A stretch of DNA of 64,000 nt from Proteobacteria bacterium UBA981 (GTDB lineage Bacteria > Pseudomonadota > Gammaproteobacteria > Ga0077536): the NCBI GenBank assembly GCA_002292285.1, contig DBBP01000011.1, positions 1-64,000 of the forward strand, read 5' to 3'. Below the pieces are notes generated by a model. That model was given only the letters and a program-made list of their open reading frames with translations. It searched no databases and was not told where the DNA came from. A program made the position numbers and the translations under genes. Position 1 is the stretch's first letter. Each line of letters opens with the position of its first letter. Below, one piece after another: positions 27,468-35,769 of this stretch.

Positions 27468-28766
27468 GTGGTTTCCTGGGTGATAGAACTGAACGACTGC
27501 GACATCTGTGTTATCCAGGACGGCGTTGAGATCGATCGCGGCCCGGGTATCGCAGTACTGCAAGCACGACAGCTGGTAACCGGCGCGGACGCGGCGGCGC
27601 AACAATATTCCAACCCGCGCGCTGTCTACAATCGTTACTGGCAACAGCTCAATGAAGCCTCTTTGATCGGCGCAACGCGCCAGGTGCGACATCACGCAGA
27701 TCTGGCTTATCACCATCTTGCCGCGATCATCAAAAGATGCGGTCGCCCCGACCAGCTGATTTTCTCGGTACCGGCCCATTACGGCCGCGACGAACTGGCG
27801 CTGCTTCTGGGTATATGTTCTGCACTGAATTTGCCGGTCGGCGGATTTGTCGACAGCAACATTGCAGCTGCAGCCGGTAGTTGCGCGCAGGGACGTTTCC
27901 AGATTCTCGATCTTTTCCTGCACCACGCAACGCTCGTCACAACTGAAGTTGGTGAATCGGTTGTCCGTGGCGATGTGGTAACGCTCGAACACACCGGCCT
28001 GGCGCGCATCGAGAAGGCGTGCACCGCACTCATCAGCGATGCGTTTCTCGAACAATCCCGTTTTGATCCCCTGCATGAGGCGGCTAGCGAGCAATTGCTG
28101 TGTTCGCAACTCACAGCGTGGTTACGTAAGGCAGTTAACAGTCCAGAGATTGATATGGCACTGGACTACCACGGCACACACTTCTCAGCCCACATACAGA
28201 GTCGCGAACTGGAACGCGTCACCGCAATGGTTCTTGCGCCGATTCTAGAAAACCTGGATCAAACGGCCTGCATTATGCTGTCGCACACCCTCGCCGGATT
28301 GCCGGGTTGCCGCGCCATGTTTCGTGGCGCGCAAACGTTCGCCGAACACGCCAGTTCCAAGGGCATCGCTGAACATCTGACGGCTGTTAACGACCCGAAT
28401 CACAATATCGTCTTTGCGACGACACTGCCGACAGCTGGCACACCAAGCATCGCCGTTGACGGCGAGCAGAACCGCAGCGTCGCAACCGCTACCCCGGTTG
28501 CTAGTCATGTGGTCTATCGAGGACTCGCTTTCGCGATCACCGAACAGCCGCTCCTACTGGGCCCAAACCAGGCTCCTCGCGTGACCAGCGGTACCGGCGA
28601 CGAGTCCACGATAGCGCTCCTCGCTGGCACCCCCACGTTGTATTCGGGTAGCGCGAATGTCGAGGTCAACGGCGAAACGGTCGTGGGTCAGCGAGCGCTT
28701 GCGATTGGCGACGCAATCATCGTTGCGGGAACTCAGCCGCCATTTACCGTGATCTGCGTGCAGTAA
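27468..28766 (+). CDS. degenerate Hsp70-like ATPase with FHA-like C-terminus
   Basis: A 432-residue protein with a GTG start after GCGGGAG. The middle matches the Hsp70/actin fold: LIFSVPAHYGRDE, then LNLPVGGFVDSNIAAAAG, then QILDLFLHH, where Hsp70 has DLGGGT. The N-terminal phosphate-1 loop is changed to VIELNDCDICVIQ. These changes make normal ATP hydrolysis doubtful. The last 90 residues (from about 340) look like an all-beta module similar to an FHA domain without its Arg/Ser pair. The gene is 60 nt after the TolQ-like gene and 4 nt before the first VWA gene. Confidence 0.75.
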   Translation: MVSWVIELNDCDICVIQDGVEIDRGPGIAVLQARQLVTGADAAAQQYSNPRAVYNRYWQQLNEASLIGATRQVRHHADLAYHHLAAIIKRCGRPDQLIFSVPAHYGRDELALLLGICSALNLPVGGFVDSNIAAAAGSCAQGRFQILDLFLHHATLVTTEVGESVVRGDVVTLEHTGLARIEKACTALISDAFLEQSRFDPLHEAASEQLLCSQLTAWLRKAVNSPEIDMALDYHGTHFSAHIQSRELERVTAMVLAPILENLDQTACIMLSHTLAGLPGCRAMFRGAQTFAEHASSKGIAEHLTAVNDPNHNIVFATTLPTAGTPSIAVDGEQNRSVATATPVASHVVYRGLAFAITEQPLLLGPNQAPRVTSGTGDESTIALLAGTPTLYSGSANVEVNGETVVGQRALAIGDAIIVAGTQPPFTVICVQ

Positions 28767-28770
28767 GCTC

Positions 28771-29850
28771 GTGCGCCGAAAACGTACGGAATTTTCCGCT
28801 TTTAGTCTGTCGTTTCTGGACATCATGTCGTGTGGCTTTGGCGCTGTCGTGTTGCTGTTTCTGATTATCAAGCATCAGGTGGCCGTCGAAGCTGCGCCAC
28901 CGGTCTACGATTTGTCCGTTGAGGTGGAAACGCTCCACGAGCAAATAGCAGCTGCCCAATTGTCATTGGCGGACAAGCGCAGCAGAGCGGCGGCACAGGA
29001 CGAGGAAATAGCCGGCGCGCAAACACGGACGGAACAAACCCGGCGGGCACTCGACCAAGCCCGAACGTCCGCCGCTAAACCGGATGCAACTGATTCTGAA
29101 GAAATTGCGGAACTGCGTGCCGCCATCGAACGCACTGAATCGGACAAACGAAAACTTACAGCCCAAATTCATGAGAAGTCTCGTAACGTCCGCACCTTCG
29201 TTGGCGACGGTAATCGCGAATACCTGACCGGCATGCAACTGGGCGGCCACCGCATTCTGATTCTGCTTGATATCTCAGCCAGCATGCTCGACGAAAGCAT
29301 CGTGAACATTATTCGCCGGCGCAACATGGATGATGCCGCTAAACGACGTTCCGCTAAATGGCAGCAAGCCGTCGCCACTGTCGACTGGATCAGCGCGCGC
29401 TTCCCGGCGCAAAGCGAATACCAAATCTACGCGTTCAACACCAAGGCCGGACCTGTCGTATCGAACACGCACGGCCGTTGGCAACCCGTTTCGGACGCTA
29501 AGGCGCTCGACCGTACAATAGAGGCGGTTCGCCAGATCGTGCCGAATGGTGGTTCGAGCCTCGAGCGGGCCTTCTTGGCTGCCAGCCAACTCAAGCCACG
29601 GCCGGACAACATTTATCTGATCACCGATGGTTTGCCGACTCAGGGGCTGAACCCGCCCCGCAGTACAACTGCCACTGGACGACAACGACTAAGTCATTTT
29701 GAGATCGCGGTCACGCGGATTCCGCGCGGCATTCCGGTCAACGTTATCCTGCTGCCGATGGAAGGTGATCCGATGGCCGCATCGGCGTTCTGGCGAATAG
29801 CGATGTTCACGAAAGGATCATTTTTAAGTCCAGCGAGTGACTGGCCGTGA
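28771..29850 (+). CDS. ExbD-positioned VWA protein, paralog 1
   Basis: A 359-residue protein with a GTG start. It has a basic cytoplasmic tail (1-10) and one membrane helix (about 12-34) containing FLDIMSCGFGA with Asp at residue 17. A coiled coil (about 48-140) and a VWA domain (about 158-350) with MIDAS residues in LLDISASM follow. The helix resembles ExbD/TolR/MotB helices, whose Asp carries ions. The topology (N in, C out) fits. The next gene overlaps by 4 nt (GTGA) and encodes a paralog with the same layout, so a heterodimer is plausible. Confidence 0.87.
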   Translation: MRRKRTEFSAFSLSFLDIMSCGFGAVVLLFLIIKHQVAVEAAPPVYDLSVEVETLHEQIAAAQLSLADKRSRAAAQDEEIAGAQTRTEQTRRALDQARTSAAKPDATDSEEIAELRAAIERTESDKRKLTAQIHEKSRNVRTFVGDGNREYLTGMQLGGHRILILLDISASMLDESIVNIIRRRNMDDAAKRRSAKWQQAVATVDWISARFPAQSEYQIYAFNTKAGPVVSNTHGRWQPVSDAKALDRTIEAVRQIVPNGGSSLERAFLAASQLKPRPDNIYLITDGLPTQGLNPPRSTTATGRQRLSHFEIAVTRIPRGIPVNVILLPMEGDPMAASAFWRIAMFTKGSFLSPASDWP

Positions 29851-30845
29851 AGCTCAAACGGCGCGGTTCAGAGGCCATCAGCGTGGCTTTTCTGGATGTG
29901 ATTACCTGCGGTTTTGGCGCCATCATCCTCCTTCTGATGATTGCTCAATTCGGCGACCCGCCGGAACCGGAGCATCCGGATGATCCGCGCATCGGAAAAA
30001 TATCCGCGTTGCAACGAAGCTTGTTCGACCTGCAGCGCCAGGGCCGAGAGTTGGAGGGGCAGCACGCGGCGAGAGCGCAGCAATTATCCACCTGGGATGC
30101 TGAGCAACGTCGTCTCGGGAAACAACTCGCCGACACCGCGGAACATGCGGCACTGAATCGCGATTCCGCGGCCCGTAATGCGCAGATTTCCGGCGAACTG
30201 AAAGTCGCCCACCAGCGATTAAGCGAAGAAATGCGCCGCCTGTATCAACAGCGAGATCGCTCGCGAACGGATCTTGTGGGTGGCGTGCCAATCGATAGCG
30301 AATACATTATTTTTATCATCGACACCTCCGGCAGTATGTTCACCCACGCGTGGCCGAAAGTCATCGCGCAGATCATCGATACCCTGGCCGTCTACCCGAA
30401 GGTCAAAGGTATCCAGATCATGAATGACATGGGGGCGTATATGTTCCCGAGTTATCGCAGTAAATGGATCCCCGATTCTCCGGCGCGGCGCAACGCTATC
30501 GTTACCCGATTGCAGACATGGAATGCATTTTCCAATTCGAGTCCGGTCGAGGGAATTACGACGGCCATTCGCTCTTTCTACAACGCCCGCAGCAAGATCA
30601 GCTTGTACGTTTACGGCGACGAGTTCACTGGGGGGTCGATTCAGAACGTCGTGGAATATGTCAAATCGATAAATTCTAAAGATGCATCAGGTACACCCCT
30701 GGTACGCATCCACGCTGTCGGCTTCCCTGTCCAGTTCCTGAATCCCCCTCATCTGCAGCAGACTGGCATCAAGTTTGCGACGCTGATGCGCGAGTTAACG
30801 CGTAACAACAGTGGCACTTTCGTCGGTCTGAATTCACATCGCTAA
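29847..30845 (+). CDS. ExbD-positioned VWA protein, paralog 2
   Basis: A 332-residue paralog of the preceding protein, also with a GTG start. Its membrane helix contains FLDVITCGFGA with Asp at residue 17, the same position as in its partner. A coiled coil (about 50-140) and a VWA domain (about 150-330, MIDAS FIIDTSGSM) follow. The VWA domain is diverged from that of paralog 1, so they are unlikely to be a recent duplication. The 4-nt overlap indicates coupled, roughly equal translation. It ends the structural gene set; about 255 bases later comes a response regulator. Confidence 0.87.
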   Translation: MKLKRRGSEAISVAFLDVITCGFGAIILLLMIAQFGDPPEPEHPDDPRIGKISALQRSLFDLQRQGRELEGQHAARAQQLSTWDAEQRRLGKQLADTAEHAALNRDSAARNAQISGELKVAHQRLSEEMRRLYQQRDRSRTDLVGGVPIDSEYIIFIIDTSGSMFTHAWPKVIAQIIDTLAVYPKVKGIQIMNDMGAYMFPSYRSKWIPDSPARRNAIVTRLQTWNAFSNSSPVEGITTAIRSFYNARSKISLYVYGDEFTGGSIQNVVEYVKSINSKDASGTPLVRIHAVGFPVQFLNPPHLQQTGIKFATLMRELTRNNSGTFVGLNSHR

Positions 30846-31100
30846 AACTCACGCGGGTTCACTGCACATGCTCCATCCCGTATCACGGCCTCGAGTACTG
30901 AACTGCATGCAACGCAACGAAAACCACCGAGTAGTTTATTTTCACCCGTAGCGCGCGCATACTCGTACTCACAATACGTTTCAGTGCAGCGCCGCAGTAG
31001 TTTCGCAGCAAGCGAACTGATGCCATACAGGCACAACAAGAAACGAACTAACCTGGCATCAGACCGGGGTCATATCCGATTGCAAAGGGAGTGCAAACGA

Positions 31101-31793
31101 ATGGCAACAAACGATCCGCTATCACCACCGTTTCGAGTCCTCATCGTCGACGATCACAGAATCATTGGAGAGCTGCTTGCCAATCGGCTGGTCGCTGACC
31201 ACCAGATTCGCGTGCTTGGCATCGGCAACAACATCAGTAGCGCGGTGCATTTCATCCGACAGCAAAGCGTAGATATCGCACTTGTTGATATGGAAATCGG
31301 TGAAGAGTGCGGAATCGAGGCGAGCCGGCAATTGCTTGAGATCAATCCGAATCTGCGCATCATTGGCCTGTCCGCACACTTTGAAAGTCACTATCCGATT
31401 TCACTTCTCGAGGCTGGCGGCAGAGGGTTCATTTCCAAACGCTCGTCAGCGACTGACATCGTCGATGCCATTCGGCGTGTTGCGCGTGGCGATCTCGCTA
31501 TTAGCCCGGACGTAGCGCTGCATCTGGCCACTCAGGTACGGGAGACCGGCCCCGTCAAACGCCTCAGCTTACTGACCGGTAAGGAAACTGAGGTATTACA
31601 GTTATTAGCGGTCGGGCATTCGGTCGACGAAATTTCAGCGCACCTGAATATCTCCGTGAAAACAGTGCAATCACATCGCGCCAATATGAAGAAGAAATTG
31701 TCGCTGACAACCGATGTCGAGTTGTGCCTGCTGGCGCTGCGCGCCGGGATTATCCGCGTGCATGACGGAAAATCACCAGCGCCAGAAAGTTAG
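31101..31793 (+). CDS. NarL/FixJ-type response regulator
   Basis: A 230-residue regulator with a CheY-like receiver (about 12-125: VDDH, phospho-acceptor Asp63 in LVDMEIG, conserved Lys113) and a LuxR-type helix-turn-helix (about 165-220, LTGKETEVLQLLAVGH and TVQSHRANMKKKL). No sensor kinase is next to it. It follows the VWA genes on the same strand and may control them, or be controlled with them (inference). AAGGGAG precedes the ATG. Confidence 0.9.
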   Translation: MATNDPLSPPFRVLIVDDHRIIGELLANRLVADHQIRVLGIGNNISSAVHFIRQQSVDIALVDMEIGEECGIEASRQLLEINPNLRIIGLSAHFESHYPISLLEAGGRGFISKRSSATDIVDAIRRVARGDLAISPDVALHLATQVRETGPVKRLSLLTGKETEVLQLLAVGHSVDEISAHLNISVKTVQSHRANMKKKLSLTTDVELCLLALRAGIIRVHDGKSPAPES

Positions 31794-31882
31794 CTCAACG
31801 ATGCGGTAGCGAACCGTGCGCCGCTGCCACGCGCTTCGCGGTAGGTCACAACATCACTTGGCGCAGTCGTCGGATTGATTAT

Positions 31883-32761
31883 TCAACCACGCACACGAGC
31901 GTGGGCGATACCGAAGCCGCGCATCGCGGTCAAACCATCGGTGCGCTCGCCGAGGTGGGTCTGTTGTAGCTCTTCGTCGAGCGTTATCGTGATGACATCA
32001 AAGCCACACTCGTTCAGCAGTGCGGTGATGCTTTGTTCGGTATGGAAGCTGATGTATCGCTCGCCCAGACGTGCCGTGATCATGCCAGCCAGAAATTTCG
32101 CGCGGCCATTCTCGGGGCTGAGCGAATTGTCGGGCATCAGGAAATCAAACAACAGTTCGCTGCCCGGCGGGGTCGAGGAGGAAATCGCGGTTAGGGTGTC
32201 CTTGATCGCCTCCGTGGAGAGATAGTAAATAACACCCTGCCAGGCGAACAATGTCGAGCGATGCCCCTGAAACTCCGGCCTGGCTAAGCAATCGGCGAGA
32301 CTCTCAGTTTCGAAATCTATCGCGATTCTGGAAAAATTATTCGCCGGTAAGGGTGCCCCAAGTCGTGCCATGCGCTCGATTTTGACGGCCTGCGTGGCGG
32401 GATGATCGACTTCGACAATATTCAGACTGCTAAGCCACTGTGGGCGCCGCAATACGCTTGTATCAAAGCCCGCCCCGAGCACAACAAACTGTCCACCGCC
32501 TGATCTTATATACGCCTCGACCACCAAATCCGTGACTAAGTCGCGGCACAAAATCCAGCCGTGCACCGGACGCAGACTGCTCAACAATCTGCGAATAACA
32601 AAGTGGTGCAGCCACCTGCTTCCGAATATGGTTCGCCACAAACCGCTCGTTAACGCCAGCGCGTAAGGATCCGAAAACACGAGCGGATCGTCGTAGAGAT
32701 AATGGCCGGCGCGAATCGCCGCTGTTATCTCAGCTGTTCGGCTATGTGCACTTTTACGCAT
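31883..32761 (-). CDS. class I SAM methyltransferase (LCM-like, TIGR00027 type)
   Basis: A 292-residue methyltransferase of the leucine-carboxyl-methyltransferase-like group. The SAM-binding motif is VVLGAGFDTSVLR, followed by the acidic strand end VEVDHPATQ and a later FAWQGVIYYLS. Members methylate small acids or polyketides (family knowledge). It is convergent with the response regulator. Substrate is unknown. Confidence 0.85.
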   Translation of the reverse strand: MRKSAHSRTAEITAAIRAGHYLYDDPLVFSDPYALALTSGLWRTIFGSRWLHHFVIRRLLSSLRPVHGWILCRDLVTDLVVEAYIRSGGGQFVVLGAGFDTSVLRRPQWLSSLNIVEVDHPATQAVKIERMARLGAPLPANNFSRIAIDFETESLADCLARPEFQGHRSTLFAWQGVIYYLSTEAIKDTLTAISSSTPPGSELLFDFLMPDNSLSPENGRAKFLAGMITARLGERYISFHTEQSITALLNECGFDVITITLDEELQQTHLGERTDGLTAMRGFGIAHARVRG

Positions 32762-32864
32762 GCAGTCCTGAGCCTGTAACCGCTATATGTGCGGATTGTG
32801 GTTCCCGGCGTTATTGCGGACTACGCTGGCGCAATCTCGCTCGGAAAGACTAATTCCGTTGCAA

Positions 32865-33842
32865 TCAGCTAGCGAACTCCGGCATCACATCTTTGGCAAA
32901 CATCTCCTGGGTTTCGGGAGATGACATAAAGCTGATGAAGTAAGTCATGCCAGTTTCATCGATACGCTTGCGCAGCTCTTTGCGAACCTCCTCAGGAGTG
33001 CCAAGCAACGCAACGGGTGAGGCTTGCGCAGTCTCGTAATCAGGAAATCCCAGTTGGCTGGCCATTTCGCGCAAACCTTGATCTTTGGCATCCGATGACA
33101 TGCCGACAAGACACAGGCCGCCGAGTTCGATGTCAGACGGGTCGCGTCCTGCATCGCGCATAAAGCCGTGCAGTTTTGCGATGCACTGCTTGAGTCGTGC
33201 CATGTCGAACTTCAGGGTCGCAGCCGGGTCGTTGACGAAATCCTTACCGTTACCGGTCGGCGGAATCATGTTGATGATGTCAGCTTCGCGCGCCGCGATG
33301 CGTAACAACCCGGTCCCTGAGCCGCCAAGCATAATCGGCACTTTCTTCTGTAGCGGGCGCGGATTGTTATACGCATTCTCAATCGAGAAATGTTCGCCCT
33401 GATACGACGGCGCGTCGTCGTTGAACATCGCTTTCAGAACTTGCAGGGTCTCGTCCAGTTGTGCGAGGCGTTCGGCGAGAGGCGGAAAACGATAGCCGTG
33501 ATTGATGTACTCCTTATCCTGCCAACCCGCACCGAGCCCGCACACGAAACGGCCTGCACTTGCGATATCGAGTGTCGAGACGATCTTGGCCAGTAGTGCC
33601 GGAGAACGAAACGAGGCGGCGGCGACTGCCGGTACGAGTTTGATCTTCGAAGTCACAGCAGCCACTGCGGTCAACGCAGTGAAGCACTCCAGCTGCGGTG
33701 TTTCCGGTCCGCCGAGGGGGGAATAAAAGTGATCGTTGGTCGAAACTGAGAAAAAGCCATCGCGCTCGGCGCTCACGGCGGCCGCCTTCGCCTGGTCGAG
33801 GTCGCCGGTTGGCATGAAGTATCCGAATTTAATATCGCGCAT
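32865..33842 (-). CDS. luciferase-like flavin-dependent oxidoreductase
   Basis: A 325-residue TIM-barrel protein of the bacterial luciferase/LLM superfamily. N-terminal IKFGYFMPTGD, GRFVCGLGAGWQDKEY and PIMLGGSGTGLLRIAA are typical. It may use FMNH2 or F420. It starts just before a divergent exported protein. A second LLM-type gene lies at 57-58 kb. Substrate is unknown. Confidence 0.88.
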   Translation of the reverse strand: MRDIKFGYFMPTGDLDQAKAAAVSAERDGFFSVSTNDHFYSPLGGPETPQLECFTALTAVAAVTSKIKLVPAVAAASFRSPALLAKIVSTLDIASAGRFVCGLGAGWQDKEYINHGYRFPPLAERLAQLDETLQVLKAMFNDDAPSYQGEHFSIENAYNNPRPLQKKVPIMLGGSGTGLLRIAAREADIINMIPPTGNGKDFVNDPAATLKFDMARLKQCIAKLHGFMRDAGRDPSDIELGGLCLVGMSSDAKDQGLREMASQLGFPDYETAQASPVALLGTPEEVRKELRKRIDETGMTYFISFMSSPETQEMFAKDVMPEFAS

Positions 33843-33954
33843 GAGCTGTCTCTGTCATTCGTGGGTGTTGGTTCCGACCCGCATGACGCTTGGCATCGCG
33901 GGTTTATGCAGTGGTATTGTCATGGTCGTCGTATTCTATGTTGGAGCATTGGCA

Positions 33955-34779
33955 ATGACTACACATCGACTATCTCATGCTGGTGGGCAATATGCTGGCT
34001 TGCTACGACCGCGCCGATTGTTCACTCTCGCCGTCGCCTTGACGCTCACCTTCATCAACCTGCCACCGGTACACGCGCAACCTACCGATATCACCGTGCG
34101 GGTGCTAAGCCGCGATGCGAAGTTTATTGGCAGTAGCATGGGTGGCGCGAAAATAACTTTGCGCGACGCTCACACCGGGCAGGTTCTCGCCACCGGGCTG
34201 ACCTCGGGTAGTACCGGCAACACCGGCACCGTGATGCACGACAAAGGCGGCCGCCGTGCGCGTTTAACCGATAACGATGCCGCAAAATTTGTCACCACGC
34301 TCGATCTCGATGCGCCGACGCTGCTCGAAGTCGAAGCATTCGCCCCGCTCGCACAACCGCAATCAGCCTTGCGGGTGTTGTCCAGCCAATGGGTCATACC
34401 CGGCAAGCATTTGTCCGGCGGCGATGGTTGGGTTGTCGAAATGCCGGGCTTTGCGGTGGACATCCTGAATCCGCCGGCGCCTAAGCGGCTCACTGGCGCC
34501 AGTGCAGAAATACGCTTGGTCGCCAGCGTCGTGATGATGTGCGGATGCCCGATTGAACCGGGTGGTCGCTGGGATGCGAATCGGTTCGAAGTGCGCGCCC
34601 TGGTCGAACGTGATGGCGAGCCTGTCACGGAATATCCACTTGCTTACGCGGGTGAAATCAGCCAGTTCGCCGTGAATCTCCCTCTGCCCAGCCCGGGCCT
34701 GTACGACGTAACGGTCTACGCCTATGACCCGGACACCGGCAATACCGGCCTCGATCGGACGACTTTTTTTGCACCCTAG
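33955..34779 (+). CDS. exported Ig-like protein of unknown function
   Basis: A 274-residue protein with a long signal peptide (basic tail, hydrophobic core about 22-40, cleavage near VHAQP). The mature part is rich in beta strands. It has the motif VVMMCGCPIEPGGRW, whose Cys pair could form a disulfide or bind copper. The end VTVYAYDPDTGNTG suggests an Ig-like domain. I do not recognise the family. The start was chosen for its signal peptide and the upstream TTGGAG. Confidence 0.65.
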   Translation: MTTHRLSHAGGQYAGLLRPRRLFTLAVALTLTFINLPPVHAQPTDITVRVLSRDAKFIGSSMGGAKITLRDAHTGQVLATGLTSGSTGNTGTVMHDKGGRRARLTDNDAAKFVTTLDLDAPTLLEVEAFAPLAQPQSALRVLSSQWVIPGKHLSGGDGWVVEMPGFAVDILNPPAPKRLTGASAEIRLVASVVMMCGCPIEPGGRWDANRFEVRALVERDGEPVTEYPLAYAGEISQFAVNLPLPSPGLYDVTVYAYDPDTGNTGLDRTTFFAP

Positions 34780-34798
34780 CCGGCAGGCGTGCCCCGCC

Positions 34799-35512
34799 CT
34801 AGTGCAATTCGTTCAACTGGTGAAGAATCATGATCTTCTGCCAAATCTTGCGACTCAATCCGGTCGCAAGACTTTCGACTTCATTAACCGCGCTCAAGAC
34901 CACGGGATCGTTCATCGTTTGCGCGTAAATAGCCGCGATTTTGCCGGTCAGGGAAAGCATCTCGGTGCAGTAATCGAGATAGCGAATCATCTCGAAGGTC
35001 GTCATTTTGACAGGTTGAGATGATGGCGTTCGGACTACATCGATTTCCCGTTGCCCGGGATCTTTAGTCAATTGATGCATGTCGATGACATGAGCGATGG
35101 AACGCAGCTCGTGTAGCGCAGCGAGGGCCCGCATGCGTTTTATGCGTCCCTCTGCTGAAAGAAGAAAAAAGATTGCAGCACCGATCAGTACAACTTCATT
35201 GGTGGCAGCATCGATAACCTGTACCAACTCGCCGGCCGTCAGGCTGGCGAAAGTCAGGTTCAACGCCGTCACGCTGTAAACCAGACCGGCGAGCGTCGCC
35301 AGCACCACCACAGACAAGGTCAATCGCAGAAGGATATTGGGGCGCGCCATTTTCTCCGCCCGTACTTTACTAAGTTGCACGAGTTCACTCAGTTCGGCAC
35401 AGACCTGAGCGAGACCGGAAGCCGGGAACCGTTCATTGATACGTTGTTTCAGGCGCTCAACGGTGACGTGGATTTGGTCACTGTCCAGACTGCTATACAT
35501 GAAACTGCTCAC
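34799..35512 (-). CDS. two-helix membrane protein of unknown function
   Basis: A 237-residue protein with two hydrophobic segments (about 62-82 and 105-120) between a cytoplasmic N-terminal helical part and a C-terminal helical part of about 110 residues. No conserved motif was recognised. It resembles bacterial membrane proteins that carry soluble helical domains on both sides. The start could be the Met at residue 5. It is convergent with the exported protein upstream and lies 257 bases after leuA on the same strand. Confidence 0.6.
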   Translation of the reverse strand: MSSFMYSSLDSDQIHVTVERLKQRINERFPASGLAQVCAELSELVQLSKVRAEKMARPNILLRLTLSVVVLATLAGLVYSVTALNLTFASLTAGELVQVIDAATNEVVLIGAAIFFLLSAEGRIKRMRALAALHELRSIAHVIDMHQLTKDPGQREIDVVRTPSSQPVKMTTFEMIRYLDYCTEMLSLTGKIAAIYAQTMNDPVVLSAVNEVESLATGLSRKIWQKIMILHQLNELH

Positions 35513-35769
35513 CCGAACTCATCACGGACGCAACGCCAATTCCGCGCGGCGAGCGAGCCGGGCCAGCCGGCGGAAGTTGTCGACGCGGGATGCAACGGCG
35601 CCCGCATCCGTCACCTTCGATAGCTGCGTTGCCCGGTCACTCCCATCCAACCGATGACGTAGCGAACCAGCGCCGGCACCGTCGTTTCCATCGATTCGGC
35701 CAAACACCCTGCTGCTTCGACCTGCCGGGCGAGGCCAGGCCATGCCATCAGCAACAGGGCATCGCCCAA

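Noticed and set aside
20255..30845. The motor set as a Zorya-type phage defence system
   Set aside because: The partner subunits end in VWA rather than OmpA-like domains, and no helicase or nuclease effector gene is present.
35608..35769. 53 open codons in frame after the leuA TGA stop, which could suggest readthrough or selenocysteine
   Set aside because: LeuA already has its normal length and end, the extra peptide has no known motif, and I saw no SECIS-like hairpin after this TGA.
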